From Chryseobacterium sp. 18061 (GTDB lineage Bacteria > Pseudomonadota > Gammaproteobacteria > Enterobacterales > Enterobacteriaceae), in NCBI GenBank assembly GCA_902706205.1, contig CACSKA010000011.1:62001-126000 (forward strand): a stretch of DNA of 64,000 bases, read 5' to 3'. The translations under genes and the position numbers were made by a program. Each line of letters begins with the position of its first letter. Position 1 is the first letter of the stretch. This document shows, piece by piece, positions 50,776 to 60,082 of the stretch. Below the pieces are notes generated by a model. The model was given only the letters and a program-made list of their open reading frames with translations, did no database searches and was not told where the DNA came from.

Positions 50776-52080
50776 TTGACTACGCCATTGAAAAAGATTG
50801 TGATTGTGGGTGGTGGTGCTGGCGGGTTGGAGCTGGCTACTCAACTGGGTAGAAAGCTTGGCCGTGGCAAAAAAGCAAAAATTACGCTGGTGGACAGAAA
50901 CCATAGCCATCTGTGGAAACCGCTGTTGCACGAAGTCGCCACCGGTTCACTGGATGAAGGTGTGGATGCATTGAGCTATCTGGCTCATGCGCGTAACCAT
51001 CATTTTCAGTTCCAGCTGGGTTCCGTGGTGGACATTAACCGTGAAACCAAAACGCTGACGCTGGCGGAGCTGCGCGACGAAAAGGGCGAGCTGCTGATGC
51101 CTGAGCGCAAACTGCCGTACGACACGCTGGTGATGGCGCTGGGCAGTACCTCCAATGATTTCAACACCCCGGGCGTGAAGGAAAACTGCATTTTCCTCGA
51201 CAACCCGCATCAGGCGCGCCGTTTCCACCAGGAAATGCTGAACCTGTTCCTGAAGCACTCCAGCAACCTGGGCGCGAACGGTAAAGTTAACATCGCTATT
51301 GTTGGCGGCGGGGCGACCGGCGTTGAGCTGTCTGCGGAGCTGCACAACGCGGTGAAACAGCTGCACAGCTACGGCTATAAAGGCCTGACTAATGACGCGC
51401 TGAACGTCACGCTGGTAGAAGCGGGCGAGCGTATTCTGCCTGCGCTGCCGCCGCGCATTTCCAGTGCCGCGCACAGCGAGCTGACCAAAATGGGTGTGCG
51501 TGTTCTGACGCAGACAATGGTCACCAGCGCCGATGCAGGCGGTCTGCATACCAAAGACGGCGAATACATCAATGCCGACCTGATGGTGTGGGCGGCAGGT
51601 ATCAAAGCGCCAGATTTCATGAAAGATATTGGCGGGCTTGAAACCAACCGTATCAATCAGCTGGTGGTGGAGCCAACGCTACAGACTACCCGTGATGCGG
51701 ATATCTATGCCATCGGTGACTGCGCGTCCTGCGCGCGTCCAGAAGGCGGCTTTGTGCCTCCGCGTGCGCAGGCTGCGCATCAGATGGCAAGCCTGGCGCT
51801 GCACAACATTCTGGCGCAGACCAAAGACAAGCCGCTGAAGTCGTACATCTATAAAGATCACGGCTCACTGGTATCTCTGTCGAACTACTCCACGGTCGGT
51901 AGCCTGATGGGTAACCTGATGCGCGGCTCGATGATGGTAGAAGGGCGCATCGCGCGCTTCGTTTACATCTCGCTGTACCGTATGCACCAGGTCGCGCTGC
52001 ACGGTTATTTCAAAACGGGGCTGATGATGCTGGTCGGCAGTATTAACCGGGTGATTCGCCCGCGTCTGAAACTGCACTAA
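50776..52080 (+). CDS. ndh: Type II NADH:quinone dehydrogenase Ndh
   Basis: Non-proton-pumping NADH dehydrogenase on the inner face of the membrane. The 434-aa product equals E. coli Ndh. Start is TTG at 50776 after GGGGGTCACG, as in E. coli. The FAD motif is IVGGGAGGLELA at the N-terminus, the NADH motif IVGGGATGVELSAEL is near residue 175, and the quinone-pocket IYAIGDCASC is near 310. The C-terminal amphipathic part (about 370-434) anchors to the membrane. Confidence 0.96.
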   Translation: MTTPLKKIVIVGGGAGGLELATQLGRKLGRGKKAKITLVDRNHSHLWKPLLHEVATGSLDEGVDALSYLAHARNHHFQFQLGSVVDINRETKTLTLAELRDEKGELLMPERKLPYDTLVMALGSTSNDFNTPGVKENCIFLDNPHQARRFHQEMLNLFLKHSSNLGANGKVNIAIVGGGATGVELSAELHNAVKQLHSYGYKGLTNDALNVTLVEAGERILPALPPRISSAAHSELTKMGVRVLTQTMVTSADAGGLHTKDGEYINADLMVWAAGIKAPDFMKDIGGLETNRINQLVVEPTLQTTRDADIYAIGDCASCARPEGGFVPPRAQAAHQMASLALHNILAQTKDKPLKSYIYKDHGSLVSLSNYSTVGSLMGNLMRGSMMVEGRIARFVYISLYRMHQVALHGYFKTGLMMLVGSINRVIRPRLKLH

Positions 52081-52090
52081 GCGCGAAAGT

Positions 52091-52176
52091 GTCCGGCGGC
52101 GCTACGCTGTCAGGCCTACGAGTCAGTTCAGGATCTTGATTTGTAGGCCGGATAAGCGTCAGCGCCATCGGGCACA
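52091..52176. repeat. Inverted pair of REP sequences (BIME) after ndh
   Basis: GTCCGGCGGCGCTACGCTGT then CAGGCCTACG (52091-52120) is one REP. GTAGGCCGGATAAGCGTCAG and the following CGCCATCGGGCAC (52143-52176) is a second one in inverted orientation. The two are separated by about 22 bases. This is the normal BIME layout at the 3' end of a transcript. Confidence 0.85.
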
Positions 52177-52302
52177 GGTTCAGACTTTTCCTAATCCCAC
52201 GCTTTCCCCCCGAAAAACCTCTTTTTTTGATCCCAATTCTTATATCCACGTTTCCTTTCAAATAGCAAAATTGTTACTAACAGCAACAAAGGAGGAACTC
52301 CC

Positions 52303-52842
52303 GTGAATAAATCTATGTTGGCGGGTATAGGGATTGGCGTAGCAGCTGCGCTGGGCGTGGCGGCAGTCGCTAGTCTGAACGTACTCGATCGTGGCCCGCA
52401 GTATGCGCAGGTCATTTCTGCAACCCCGATTAAAGAGAGCGTGAAAACGCCGCGTCAGGAGTGCCGTAACGTTGCGGTCACGCATCGACGTCCGGTCCAG
52501 GATGAGAACCGTATAGCGGGCTCGGTGCTGGGCGCGGTAGCCGGTGGGGTAATTGGTCATCAGTTCGGTGGTGGTCGCGGGAAAGATGTCGCCACCGTGG
52601 CAGGTGCGTTGGGTGGAGGTTACGCCGGGAACCAAATCCAGGGCTCAATGCAGAATAACGATACCTACACCTCGACGCAGCAGCGCTGCAAAACAGTATA
52701 TGACAAGTCTGACAAAATGTTGGGTTACGATGTGACCTACAAAATTGGCGATCAGCAGGGGAAAATTCGTATGGATAAAGATCCAGGCTCTCAGATCCCA
52801 CTCGATAACAATGGTCAGCTGGTTCTGAATAACAAAGCGTAA
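52303..52842 (+). CDS. ycfJ: Glycine-zipper envelope protein YcfJ
   Basis: A 179-aa inner-membrane or envelope protein of unknown function. It has an N-terminal hydrophobic segment (GIGIGVAAALGVAAVASL, about 7-25). A glycine-zipper domain follows near residues 68-110 (GSVLGAVAGGVIGHQFGGG, AGALGGGYAGNQI), a fold found in small membrane-perturbing or lipoprotein-like factors. The C-terminus is hydrophilic. It matches E. coli YcfJ in length and is monocistronic, with its own terminator. Confidence 0.9.
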   Translation: MNKSMLAGIGIGVAAALGVAAVASLNVLDRGPQYAQVISATPIKESVKTPRQECRNVAVTHRRPVQDENRIAGSVLGAVAGGVIGHQFGGGRGKDVATVAGALGGGYAGNQIQGSMQNNDTYTSTQQRCKTVYDKSDKMLGYDVTYKIGDQQGKIRMDKDPGSQIPLDNNGQLVLNNKA

Positions 52843-52866
52843 AAAAGCGTTTCGTTCGTTTTGATT

Positions 52867-52901
52867 AGCCCTTCAATCGCTCAGGCTGAAGGGCTTTTTT
52901 T
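52867..52901 (+). terminator. Terminator after ycfJ
   Basis: AGCCCTTCA and TGAAGGGCT form a 9-bp stem around an 11-base loop. Seven T follow. It lies between convergent ycfJ and comR. Confidence 0.87.
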
Positions 52902-52916
52902 ATGGCGTTTTGTTTA

Positions 52917-53555
52917 TCAGCTGCTTTTCAGCATCTGCGGCCACAGGCGCATCGTGGTGTCGGTAATCTGTAATAGCGTCTCAAGGCTGGCGCCTTCGCG
53001 GGCGCTGATCGACATCCCTTGCAAAATACAGTTCAGGAACTGCGCCAGCTCGCTAATGCACTTATCGGCTGGGATTTCTCCGCGAGTCTGGCGTTGAGTC
53101 AGAAACTCACACAGCGTTTTTTCCTGCATCGCATGACGGGACTTAATGGTGTGCGCTATTTCTTTTGACGACGCAGCAAGCGTCGCGGACGTGTTTATCA
53201 TAAAGCAGCCCGCAGGGGTGTCTTTGCTGGTAAAACAGGTCGCCACCGCGCTGAAATAATCGCGCAGTGCAGCGTCTACGGATTTCTCTTCGCAGAACAG
53301 CTGGGCTTCGTGCTTATCCGCAAAGCGCGAGATATACCTGTCCAGAACTGCTCGGAACAAGCCTTCTTTATTTACAAACTCTGCATACAGCGTAGGCGCT
53401 TTTGCCCCCGTCGCTTCGACGAGATCCGCGAGCGATGTGGCTTCATAGCCGTGCTGCCAGAAGAGTGTCATGGCCTTATCAAGCGCCACTTCCCTGTCGA
53501 ACACTTTTGGTCGGCCACGGCTTTTTTTTACGCAACTTGCGACTTCAGTTGTCAT
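52917..53555 (-). CDS. comR: TetR family copper-responsive repressor ComR
   Basis: Represses the adjacent bhsA gene in E. coli; copper relieves repression. The 212-aa product resembles E. coli ComR (210). The TetR helix-turn-helix is in the first 60 residues (ALDKAMTLFWQHGYEATSLADLVEATG region), and a ligand domain follows with Cys in FTSKDTPAGCFM. The ATG at 53555 is used since the frame extension to 53624 has no match. It is divergent from bhsA. Confidence 0.93.
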   Translation of the reverse strand: MTTEVASCVKKSRGRPKVFDREVALDKAMTLFWQHGYEATSLADLVEATGAKAPTLYAEFVNKEGLFRAVLDRYISRFADKHEAQLFCEEKSVDAALRDYFSAVATCFTSKDTPAGCFMINTSATLAASSKEIAHTIKSRHAMQEKTLCEFLTQRQTRGEIPADKCISELAQFLNCILQGMSISAREGASLETLLQITDTTMRLWPQMLKSS

Positions 53556-53712
53556 GGTGCCGTTGTACCTCTGTGGTGGTGTTAAGCCTTCATTATAAAA
53601 ACAAACGCACTGCATAACCAGCAACCAAGCGCATAAAATAAAATAATCATATGGTTATGAAAAATAAGGTATTAATTATTAATATAATAATCATTATAAA
53701 AACAATTTGACG

Positions 53713-53728
53713 CGTGACTTAGATCACA
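53713..53728 (+). promoter_or_regulatory. CRP-like site upstream of bhsA
   Basis: CGTGACTTAGATCACA holds a perfect GTGA-N6-TCAC core with TGTGA-like flanks. It is about 75-90 bases before the bhsA start. CRP control of bhsA is inferred from the sequence only. Confidence 0.55.
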
Positions 53729-53801
53729 TTATGATTTATCTATCGATCGTTAAATTAATAATAACGACCTGCGAAAATTCATCTGCATAGGTAAAAAAAT
53801 C

Positions 53802-54059
53802 ATGAAAAGCATCAAAACCCTGGCCGTAGCCGCTGTTCTGAGTTCTCTGTCATTCGCAAGTTTCGCTGCTGTAGAAGTGCAGTCCACCCCAGTTGATCAA
53901 CAAAAAGTGGGTGTGATTTCGGCTGATGCCGGCACGAATCTGAGCTCTCTGGAAGACCAGCTGGCGCAGAAAGCCGACGCGATGGGTGCTAAATCATTCC
54001 GTATTACCTCAGTTACCGGTCCAAACACCCTCCACGGGACTGCGGTAATTTATAAATAA
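53802..54059 (+). CDS. bhsA: Multiple stress resistance protein BhsA (YcfR)
   Basis: Small outer-membrane-associated DUF1471 protein that affects copper permeability, biofilm and stress tolerance. The 85-aa product matches E. coli. A signal peptide (about 1-22, ending SFAAVEVQ) is followed by the DUF1471 fold (QKVGVISADAGTNLSSLEDQL, then AKSFRITSVTGPNTLHGTA). It is divergent from comR across a 246-base AT-rich gap and ends before a strong terminator. Confidence 0.95.
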   Translation: MKSIKTLAVAAVLSSLSFASFAAVEVQSTPVDQQKVGVISADAGTNLSSLEDQLAQKADAMGAKSFRITSVTGPNTLHGTAVIYK

Positions 54060-54101
54060 GGCCCTCCTTATTTAACCCTCGGCAATGCCACTGCCATAAA
54101 A

Positions 54102-54134
54102 AAACACCGCGACATCAGTCGCGGTGTTTTTTTT
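54102..54134. terminator. Bidirectional terminator between bhsA and ldtC
   Basis: AAACACCGCGAC, ATCA and GTCGCGGTGTTT form a 12-bp stem. Eight T follow on the plus strand and an A run lies on the other side, so convergent ldtC can use it too. Confidence 0.9.
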
Positions 54135-54149
54135 ATTACCGATTCGCGA

Positions 54150-55115
54150 TTACAGATTGTGAACCGGCGGCTCATCATGGCGGGTGACGTTCACCGGCAT
54201 CCCGGAACGGACCTCCATCGCATGCTCCATCACCTGCGCATCAGTCTGCGGCGAATCCTTGAATGTCGTCATCGTGCCATTCAGGCTAATCGGTAGCACT
54301 TTCGGGTCGTCATCAATGTGCTTCGACAGCGGCTGGTGAACTTCCACCAGATGCACGCCGCCAGGCTCCACGGACGCTTTAATCGGCGTATTGATAATGT
54401 TCACTTTCGTGCCTCGCGTAACCTGTTTGAACAGGGTTTCAATATCGCCATCGCGCAGTCGAATACAGCCCGAGCTCACGCGCATTCCAATGCCGAAGTC
54501 GGCGTTAGTGCCGTGCAGCAGATACACACCGCCGAACGCTGCTAGCCGAATCGCATGGTGACCCATTGGGTTTTCCGGCCCGGCAGGCACGACCGCAGGC
54601 AAACTTACCCCCATCGCTTTATAACGCGCGCGAATATTAGCCGTTGGCGTCCAGGTTGGATTGGCGCGTTTATCGGACACCGTGGTTACCATTTCCGGGG
54701 TGAGCGTCGTACCGCCCAGTTGGCCAATGCCAATCGGGTAAATGGTGACGCTGTTTTTACCCGGCGGGTAGTAGTAGAGACGCAGCTCGGCGAGGTTAAT
54801 CACCATGCCCTGGCGCGGAGCTTCCGGAAGCAGGGTTTGCAGTGGGATAGTCAACACGCTACCCGCACGCGGAACATACGGATCGACACCAGGGTTCGCC
54901 TGTAACAGTGCCAAAAATCCGACGTTATATTTTTTGGCAATAGCCTCAAGTGAACCGCCGTTATCTTCGACGACGTGATAGCGGTTTTCGCCCACCAGGC
55001 GGCTGCCAGGCGGGGGAAGGGGCCAGGTGTTAGCGCGCGCGGGAAGGGCCGCGGCAAGAGTTGCGACGACTGACAACAGGGTCAGTACGCGCAGGAAACG
55101 CGATTGAATCATCAT
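54150..55115 (-). CDS. ldtC: L,D-transpeptidase LdtC (YcfS)
   Basis: Periplasmic enzyme that attaches Braun lipoprotein to peptidoglycan. The product is 321 aa (E. coli 320). After a signal peptide (about 1-29, ending ARA) comes a LysM domain (about 45-95: NNGG-type SLEAIAKKYNV and PRAGSVLTIPL). The YkuD catalytic domain follows (about 100-235) with His and Cys in HGTNADFGIGMRVSSGCIRL. A GTG at 55118 and ATGs at 55115 and 55112 lie in tandem; I took the first ATG. Confidence 0.93.
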   Translation of the reverse strand: MMIQSRFLRVLTLLSVVATLAAALPARANTWPLPPPGSRLVGENRYHVVEDNGGSLEAIAKKYNVGFLALLQANPGVDPYVPRAGSVLTIPLQTLLPEAPRQGMVINLAELRLYYYPPGKNSVTIYPIGIGQLGGTTLTPEMVTTVSDKRANPTWTPTANIRARYKAMGVSLPAVVPAGPENPMGHHAIRLAAFGGVYLLHGTNADFGIGMRVSSGCIRLRDGDIETLFKQVTRGTKVNIINTPIKASVEPGGVHLVEVHQPLSKHIDDDPKVLPISLNGTMTTFKDSPQTDAQVMEHAMEVRSGMPVNVTRHDEPPVHNL

Positions 55116-55264
55116 CACAGCACATCCATAACGGTGATTGAGCAGGGAAAACCCTCATTATGGCGTCAATGCGTGTCTGGATGTTTCAGTGGTTTGCAAA
55201 GAGTGTGTAAATTAATGCGCAGTGCAAAGCCCCGGCAGCTTGCGTTGCCGGGGAATGTCAGAGG

Positions 55265-58200
55265 TTATGCGATGGCGTTTTCTTCCAGTTGCTGCATAAA
55301 GTTGCGCACCCACTCCATACGGTTTTTCCGCTCGGTCAGTTCCTGGAAGAACTTCAGGCGCGTCGGCCCATCAAGCCGATAATGCTGCGGCTGTTTTTGC
55401 AGCAGACCAATCAGCCAGGCCGGGTTGACGTGGTTTTTCTCGTTGAACTCAATCACGCCGCCTTTTTCGTTGCCTTCAAGCTTACGAATGCCAAGCTTCT
55501 GCGCTTGCTGACGCAAACGGGCGATATCCAGCAGGTTACGCGCGGCATCCGGTAACAGGCCAAAGCGGTCGATAAGCTCGACTTTTAGCTCATCCAGCGC
55601 CTGCTCGCCTTTGGCGCTGGCGATCCGTTTGTAGAACGACAGCCGCGTGTTGACGTCAGGAATGAAATCCTCCGGCAGCAGAGACGGCATCCGCAATTCG
55701 ACTTCCGTTTGCTGGCTGGTCAAATCTTCCAGCGACGGCTCTCGACCTTCTTTCAACGCGTCTACCGCATTTTCCAGCAGCTCCATATACAGCGAGAAGC
55801 CGATGGTTTCCATCGATCCGCTCTGATCTTCGCCGAGCAGTTCGCCCGCCCCGCGGATCTCCAGATCGTGCGTCGCCAGCGCAAAACCCGCGCCTAAATC
55901 TTCCAATGAGGCGATGGCTTCAAGGCGTTTTTGCGCATCGGTGGTCATTGCTTTCGGGTGCGGGGTCAGCAGCCAGGCATAGGCCTGATGGTGCGAACGG
56001 CCCACGCGGCCCCGCAACTGGTGCAGCTGCGCCAGACCGAAGTGATCCGCACGTTCGATGATGATGGTGTTGGCGGTTGGAATGTCGATCCCGGTTTCGA
56101 TAATGGTGGTGCACACCAGCACGTTGAAACGCTGGTGGTGGAAATCGTTCATCACGCGTTCCAGTTCGCGTTCACGCATCTGGCCGTGGCCGATGGCAAT
56201 TCGCGCTTCTGGCACCAGTTCCGCCAGCTTATCTGCCGCTTTCTGAATGTTTTCTACGTCATTGAAGAGGTAGTAAACCTGCCCGCCACGTAGGACTTCA
56301 CGCAGAATCGCTTCACGAACCACCAGCATGTCGTATTCACGCACGAAGGTTTTAACCGCCAGACGACGCGCAGGCGGCGTGGCAATAATCGACAGGTCGC
56401 GCATACCGCTCATCGCCATATTCAGCGTACGCGGAATCGGCGTAGCGGTCAGAGTCAAAATGTCGACGTCGGCACGCATCGCTTTGATACGTTCTTTGTG
56501 GCGCACGCCAAAACGGTGCTCTTCATCGACGATCAGCAGGCCGAGATCGCGCCACTTCACGTCGCTTTGCAGCAGTTTGTGCGTCCCAATCAGAATATCG
56601 ATTTTCCCCTCGCTGGCCTGTTCCAGAATTTGCGTCTGCTCTTTGGCACTGCGGAAGCGGGAGAGCATTTCGATGCGCACCGGCCAGTTGGCGAAGCGGT
56701 CGCGGAAATTGTCAAAGTGCTGTTGTGCCAGCAGGGTGGTGGGCACCAGCACCGCCACCTGCTTATTATTTTCTACTGCCAGGAACGCGGCGCGCATAGC
56801 GACTTCTGTTTTACCGAAGCCCACGTCGCCGCACACCAGACGGTCCATCGCCAGCGGCTGGCACATGTCACTCAGCACAGCGTTAATCGCCTGGGCTTGA
56901 TCCGGCGTGGTTTCAAACGGGAAGGTATCACAGAAAAGTTGGTACTGGTCGCGATCGTGTTTAAAGGCAAAGCCCGATTTTGCCGCGCGCTGGGCGTAGA
57001 TATCCAGCAGTTCTGCGGCTACATCACGTACTTTTTCAGCGGCTTTCTGACGCGCGCGCGCCCAAACGTCGCCACCCAGTTTATGCAGCGGGGCGTTGTC
57101 TTCCGCACCTCCGGCGTAACGGCTGATCAAATGCAGCGACGATACCGGCACGTACAACTTGGCGTCGTTAGCGTAGGTGAGCATCAGATACTCACCGGTA
57201 ATACCCCCGGCTTCGAGAGTGGTCATGCCCGCGTAACGGCCGACGCCATGCTCCAGATGCACCACTGGCTGACCAGGATGCAGCTCGGCCAGGTTACGAA
57301 TCAGCGTATCCGGGTTGATGGTGCGACGTGAATCCTGACGACGGCGCGCCACGCGCTCACCCAGCAGATCGCTTTCGCAAATCAACGCCCGGTTACGCCG
57401 CGTGTCGATATAGCCGTGTTCGGCGGAGCCAATCATCAGATAGCGGCCGTTGCCCTCACACTCATCCAGACGCTGAATGCGTTTTGGCGAGAGTTTAATG
57501 CGCGCCAGCAGTTCGCCCAGCGCTTCACGACGCCCTTCACTTTCTACTGAGAAAATAACCGGCCCATCGAAGCCTTCGAGGAAGCGACGCAGACTGTCCA
57601 GCGGCGCTTTTTGCTGGGCCTGGACCGCGAGATCCGGCAGCTTCTGATAGCCAAGATTCACGTTCGCGGCTTTATCGGTGAGCACGTCCGTTTTCAGCTG
57701 AATGCGTGGCCATTTTTTTAGCTCGCTGAACAACTCATCGGTGCGCAGCCACAGGTTTTCAGGCTCCAGCAGCGGACGCATCGGATCAACGCCACGGTTT
57801 TCAAAACGTCCACGGGTGTCGGCTTCAAAACGTTGCGCGCTGGCTTCCGGGTCTCCGGTATTCACCAGCAGCGTATTGGCCGGGAAATAGCTGAACAGGG
57901 GCGGTAACGGCTCGCTGAAGAACAGCGGCTGCCAGTATTCGATGCCTGTTGGTAACGTGCCTTTGCTCACTTGCTGATAGATGTGTTCCGCGTCGCGTTT
58001 AACCTCAAACTTATCGCGCCACTGGCTGCGGAACAGTTCGATGGCAGTTTTGTCGGTCGGGAACTCGTGCGCAGGCAGAAGATTGATGGCATCGACCTCC
58101 TCCAGCGTGCGCTGGGTATCGGCATCAAATAGCCGCAGACTGTCAATTTCGTCATCGAAGAAATCCAGACGGTACGGTCGGTCGCTGCCCATCGGGAATA

Positions 58201-58711
58201 AGTCCAGCAGCGCGCCACGGGTGGCATATTCACCGTGTTCCATGACCTGATCAACATGACGATAACCCGCGCTGTCGAGCTGTGTCCGCAGCGTATCGCG
58301 TGAAAGGCGCTGGCCTTTTTGCATCACCAGCGCATGACCGTGCAGATAGCTGTGCGGGCATACGCGCTGCATCAGCGTATTCACCGGTACGATCAGCACG
58401 CCGCGCTGCATGGTTGGTAGCTGATAGAGCGTCGAAAGGCGCGAGGAGATAATTTCCTGATGCGGCGAGAAACTGTCGTACGGCAGCGTTTCCCAGTCGG
58501 CAAGGTTCATGACCAGTTCGTCGGTAAACTGGGCAATTTCATCTTGCAAACGCAGGGCATTTTGCATATCGGGGGCGATAAGCACCACCGGGCCACGGTG
58601 GCGTTCGATAATCTGAGCAACTTCTGTTGCGCAGGCGGCGCCGGTTAACTCACCGAGCAGACGCTGCTCGCCCGCCTTCGTCGGTAGGGCGTATCGTTGT
58701 TTTTCAGGCAT
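55265..58711 (-). CDS. mfd: Transcription-repair coupling factor Mfd
   Basis: Removes RNA polymerase stalled at DNA damage and recruits UvrA. The 1148-aa product equals E. coli Mfd. Residues 1-350 form the UvrB-like N-terminal part, and the RNA polymerase-interacting domain is near 480-545 (VHLEHGVGRYAGM). The RecG-like motor has Walker A GDVGFGKTEV near 627-635 and Walker B DEEHRFG near 729. The TRG motif follows near 900-950, and a C-terminal regulatory domain closes it. It is preceded by a hairpin at 58735-58763. Confidence 0.97.
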   Translation of the reverse strand: MPEKQRYALPTKAGEQRLLGELTGAACATEVAQIIERHRGPVVLIAPDMQNALRLQDEIAQFTDELVMNLADWETLPYDSFSPHQEIISSRLSTLYQLPTMQRGVLIVPVNTLMQRVCPHSYLHGHALVMQKGQRLSRDTLRTQLDSAGYRHVDQVMEHGEYATRGALLDLFPMGSDRPYRLDFFDDEIDSLRLFDADTQRTLEEVDAINLLPAHEFPTDKTAIELFRSQWRDKFEVKRDAEHIYQQVSKGTLPTGIEYWQPLFFSEPLPPLFSYFPANTLLVNTGDPEASAQRFEADTRGRFENRGVDPMRPLLEPENLWLRTDELFSELKKWPRIQLKTDVLTDKAANVNLGYQKLPDLAVQAQQKAPLDSLRRFLEGFDGPVIFSVESEGRREALGELLARIKLSPKRIQRLDECEGNGRYLMIGSAEHGYIDTRRNRALICESDLLGERVARRRQDSRRTINPDTLIRNLAELHPGQPVVHLEHGVGRYAGMTTLEAGGITGEYLMLTYANDAKLYVPVSSLHLISRYAGGAEDNAPLHKLGGDVWARARQKAAEKVRDVAAELLDIYAQRAAKSGFAFKHDRDQYQLFCDTFPFETTPDQAQAINAVLSDMCQPLAMDRLVCGDVGFGKTEVAMRAAFLAVENNKQVAVLVPTTLLAQQHFDNFRDRFANWPVRIEMLSRFRSAKEQTQILEQASEGKIDILIGTHKLLQSDVKWRDLGLLIVDEEHRFGVRHKERIKAMRADVDILTLTATPIPRTLNMAMSGMRDLSIIATPPARRLAVKTFVREYDMLVVREAILREVLRGGQVYYLFNDVENIQKAADKLAELVPEARIAIGHGQMRERELERVMNDFHHQRFNVLVCTTIIETGIDIPTANTIIIERADHFGLAQLHQLRGRVGRSHHQAYAWLLTPHPKAMTTDAQKRLEAIASLEDLGAGFALATHDLEIRGAGELLGEDQSGSMETIGFSLYMELLENAVDALKEGREPSLEDLTSQQTEVELRMPSLLPEDFIPDVNTRLSFYKRIASAKGEQALDELKVELIDRFGLLPDAARNLLDIARLRQQAQKLGIRKLEGNEKGGVIEFNEKNHVNPAWLIGLLQKQPQHYRLDGPTRLKFFQELTERKNRMEWVRNFMQQLEENAIA

Positions 58712-58734
58712 AAATAATGTCGGGGTCCCGTAAA

Positions 58735-58763
58735 GGTTTACCCCCTGATTATGGGGGCAAACC
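58735..58763. repeat. Hairpin between ycfT and mfd
   Basis: GGTTT-A-CCCCC and GGGGG-C-AAACC form two stacked 5-bp stems with one A/C mismatch and a 7-base loop. It lies 24 bases upstream of the mfd start, on the side where ycfT transcripts (also minus strand) would pass. No T run follows on the minus strand. Confidence 0.75.
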
Positions 58764-58823
58764 GCCGCTCTTCAATGAAGATTATTATCCTCAATCGACC
58801 GACATTAGCAAATCAGGGCGCGA

Positions 58824-59888
58824 TTATGGCCGACTGGCTGCCAAAGACGGAGGGGAAAAGAAGATATCGCCCGCCAGGCGCTGGGAAAGTCTGCGGGCCA
58901 GCATTCCTGTCGCCACGCACATCAGCAGGCTGAAGAACGGATAGAACAACAGAATCGTGAGTTCAACCGACGGCGAGCGCGCCTGGGCGCTAAACCAGCC
59001 GATAAGCAGGAGACTGAAAATCTCCACCAAAATTCGGTGGGTGGTGTAAATCGCAATGGTATTTGAACCAACCATATTTAGCAGAGAACGCTCTGACGGT
59101 GGGAAGCGGCGACCCATGGCGTAGAACAGCTTCATGATCGCAAAAATCGACAGCAGCGACAGGAATAGCGGCGTGCGCGCGAACCACAGCACAACAGAAA
59201 ACAGGACGAATGCACCGAGGGCCAGCCAGCGCTGACGCACGTTAAAAGCCATCATCCACGCCATTAACGCCGTGCCGTACCATGCGCCTAATGCGTAATA
59301 GATGACGTTACGCAGCACACTGTTCATACCCCACCACGGCGTCGGCAGGAAATTAATCGCAATGCTGAGCAGCGCCAATCCGGCAATCATCAGCGTTTTA
59401 CCGCGCGAGGTCAGCTTGCACAGCACGAAGTAGGCAATAAGCGCGTACAGGTACCACAGACTGGTGCTGGCGGTGAGCATCCCCTGGACAAATTCACCAA
59501 GGTTGTTGGCATAAGCTGCATTCGCGCTGGTGCTTACATCACGATCCGGCGCCAGCCACTGCGTGATATGGCTCAACGCCTGCCATTGTAAAATGCCCCA
59601 CAGTGCCAGCACCCACAGGATGTTGCCGACTCGTTTGCCAAGGCTGTCACGCCACGAAACCCCGTCGATGTAACGTTGGATCAGAAATCCGGAGATAAAA
59701 AAGAACACCGGCATACGGAAAGGAGCCAGATAGAGATTGAAGTACACCCAGCACTTCGCCAGTGTCCCAGACCACGGATGCTGGAAGTCGCTGAGATGCG
59801 GATAGAAGGTGATCACCGAGTGGTAAAATACCACCAGGCAGATGCATAGCCCCTTGATTTGATTGAGCCATAATGTTTTTTCTTTCAT
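58824..59888 (-). CDS. ycfT: Acyltransferase 3 family inner-membrane protein YcfT
   Basis: A 354-aa polytopic protein of unknown substrate, matching E. coli YcfT (357). It has about ten predicted helices and the family's N-terminal KGLCICLVVFYHS with the His thought to act in acyl transfer. The VFFFISGFLIQRY stretch is conserved. These proteins usually O-acetylate cell-surface sugars. It lies upstream of mfd on the same strand and divergent from lolC. Confidence 0.92.
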   Translation of the reverse strand: MKEKTLWLNQIKGLCICLVVFYHSVITFYPHLSDFQHPWSGTLAKCWVYFNLYLAPFRMPVFFFISGFLIQRYIDGVSWRDSLGKRVGNILWVLALWGILQWQALSHITQWLAPDRDVSTSANAAYANNLGEFVQGMLTASTSLWYLYALIAYFVLCKLTSRGKTLMIAGLALLSIAINFLPTPWWGMNSVLRNVIYYALGAWYGTALMAWMMAFNVRQRWLALGAFVLFSVVLWFARTPLFLSLLSIFAIMKLFYAMGRRFPPSERSLLNMVGSNTIAIYTTHRILVEIFSLLLIGWFSAQARSPSVELTILLFYPFFSLLMCVATGMLARRLSQRLAGDIFFSPPSLAASRP

Positions 59889-60082
59889 GACGATCCACGT
59901 TTTTCATTGCCATTAACAAAGGACTATCCTCAAGGGCTTTTAACGAGGAGTAATGGGTAACATTCTGTATTTGATTCATTTTCAGATAAAGATCAGGGTG
60001 CGGCTATCTGGTATAGCGCATTTACGCTCAGGTCTTTCGCTTATATACTCGGGCTCTAGCTAACAGCAACCAGACGGATTAC

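Noticed and set aside
56498..57331. A 277-codon plus-strand frame opposite mfd
   Set aside because: It is a shadow of the Mfd motor region, without a start signal or recognisable domain.
58717..58944. A 75-codon plus-strand frame across the mfd/ycfT gap
   Set aside because: It overlaps the ycfT C-terminus, lacks a ribosome site, and its first part is explained by the hairpin at 58735-58763.
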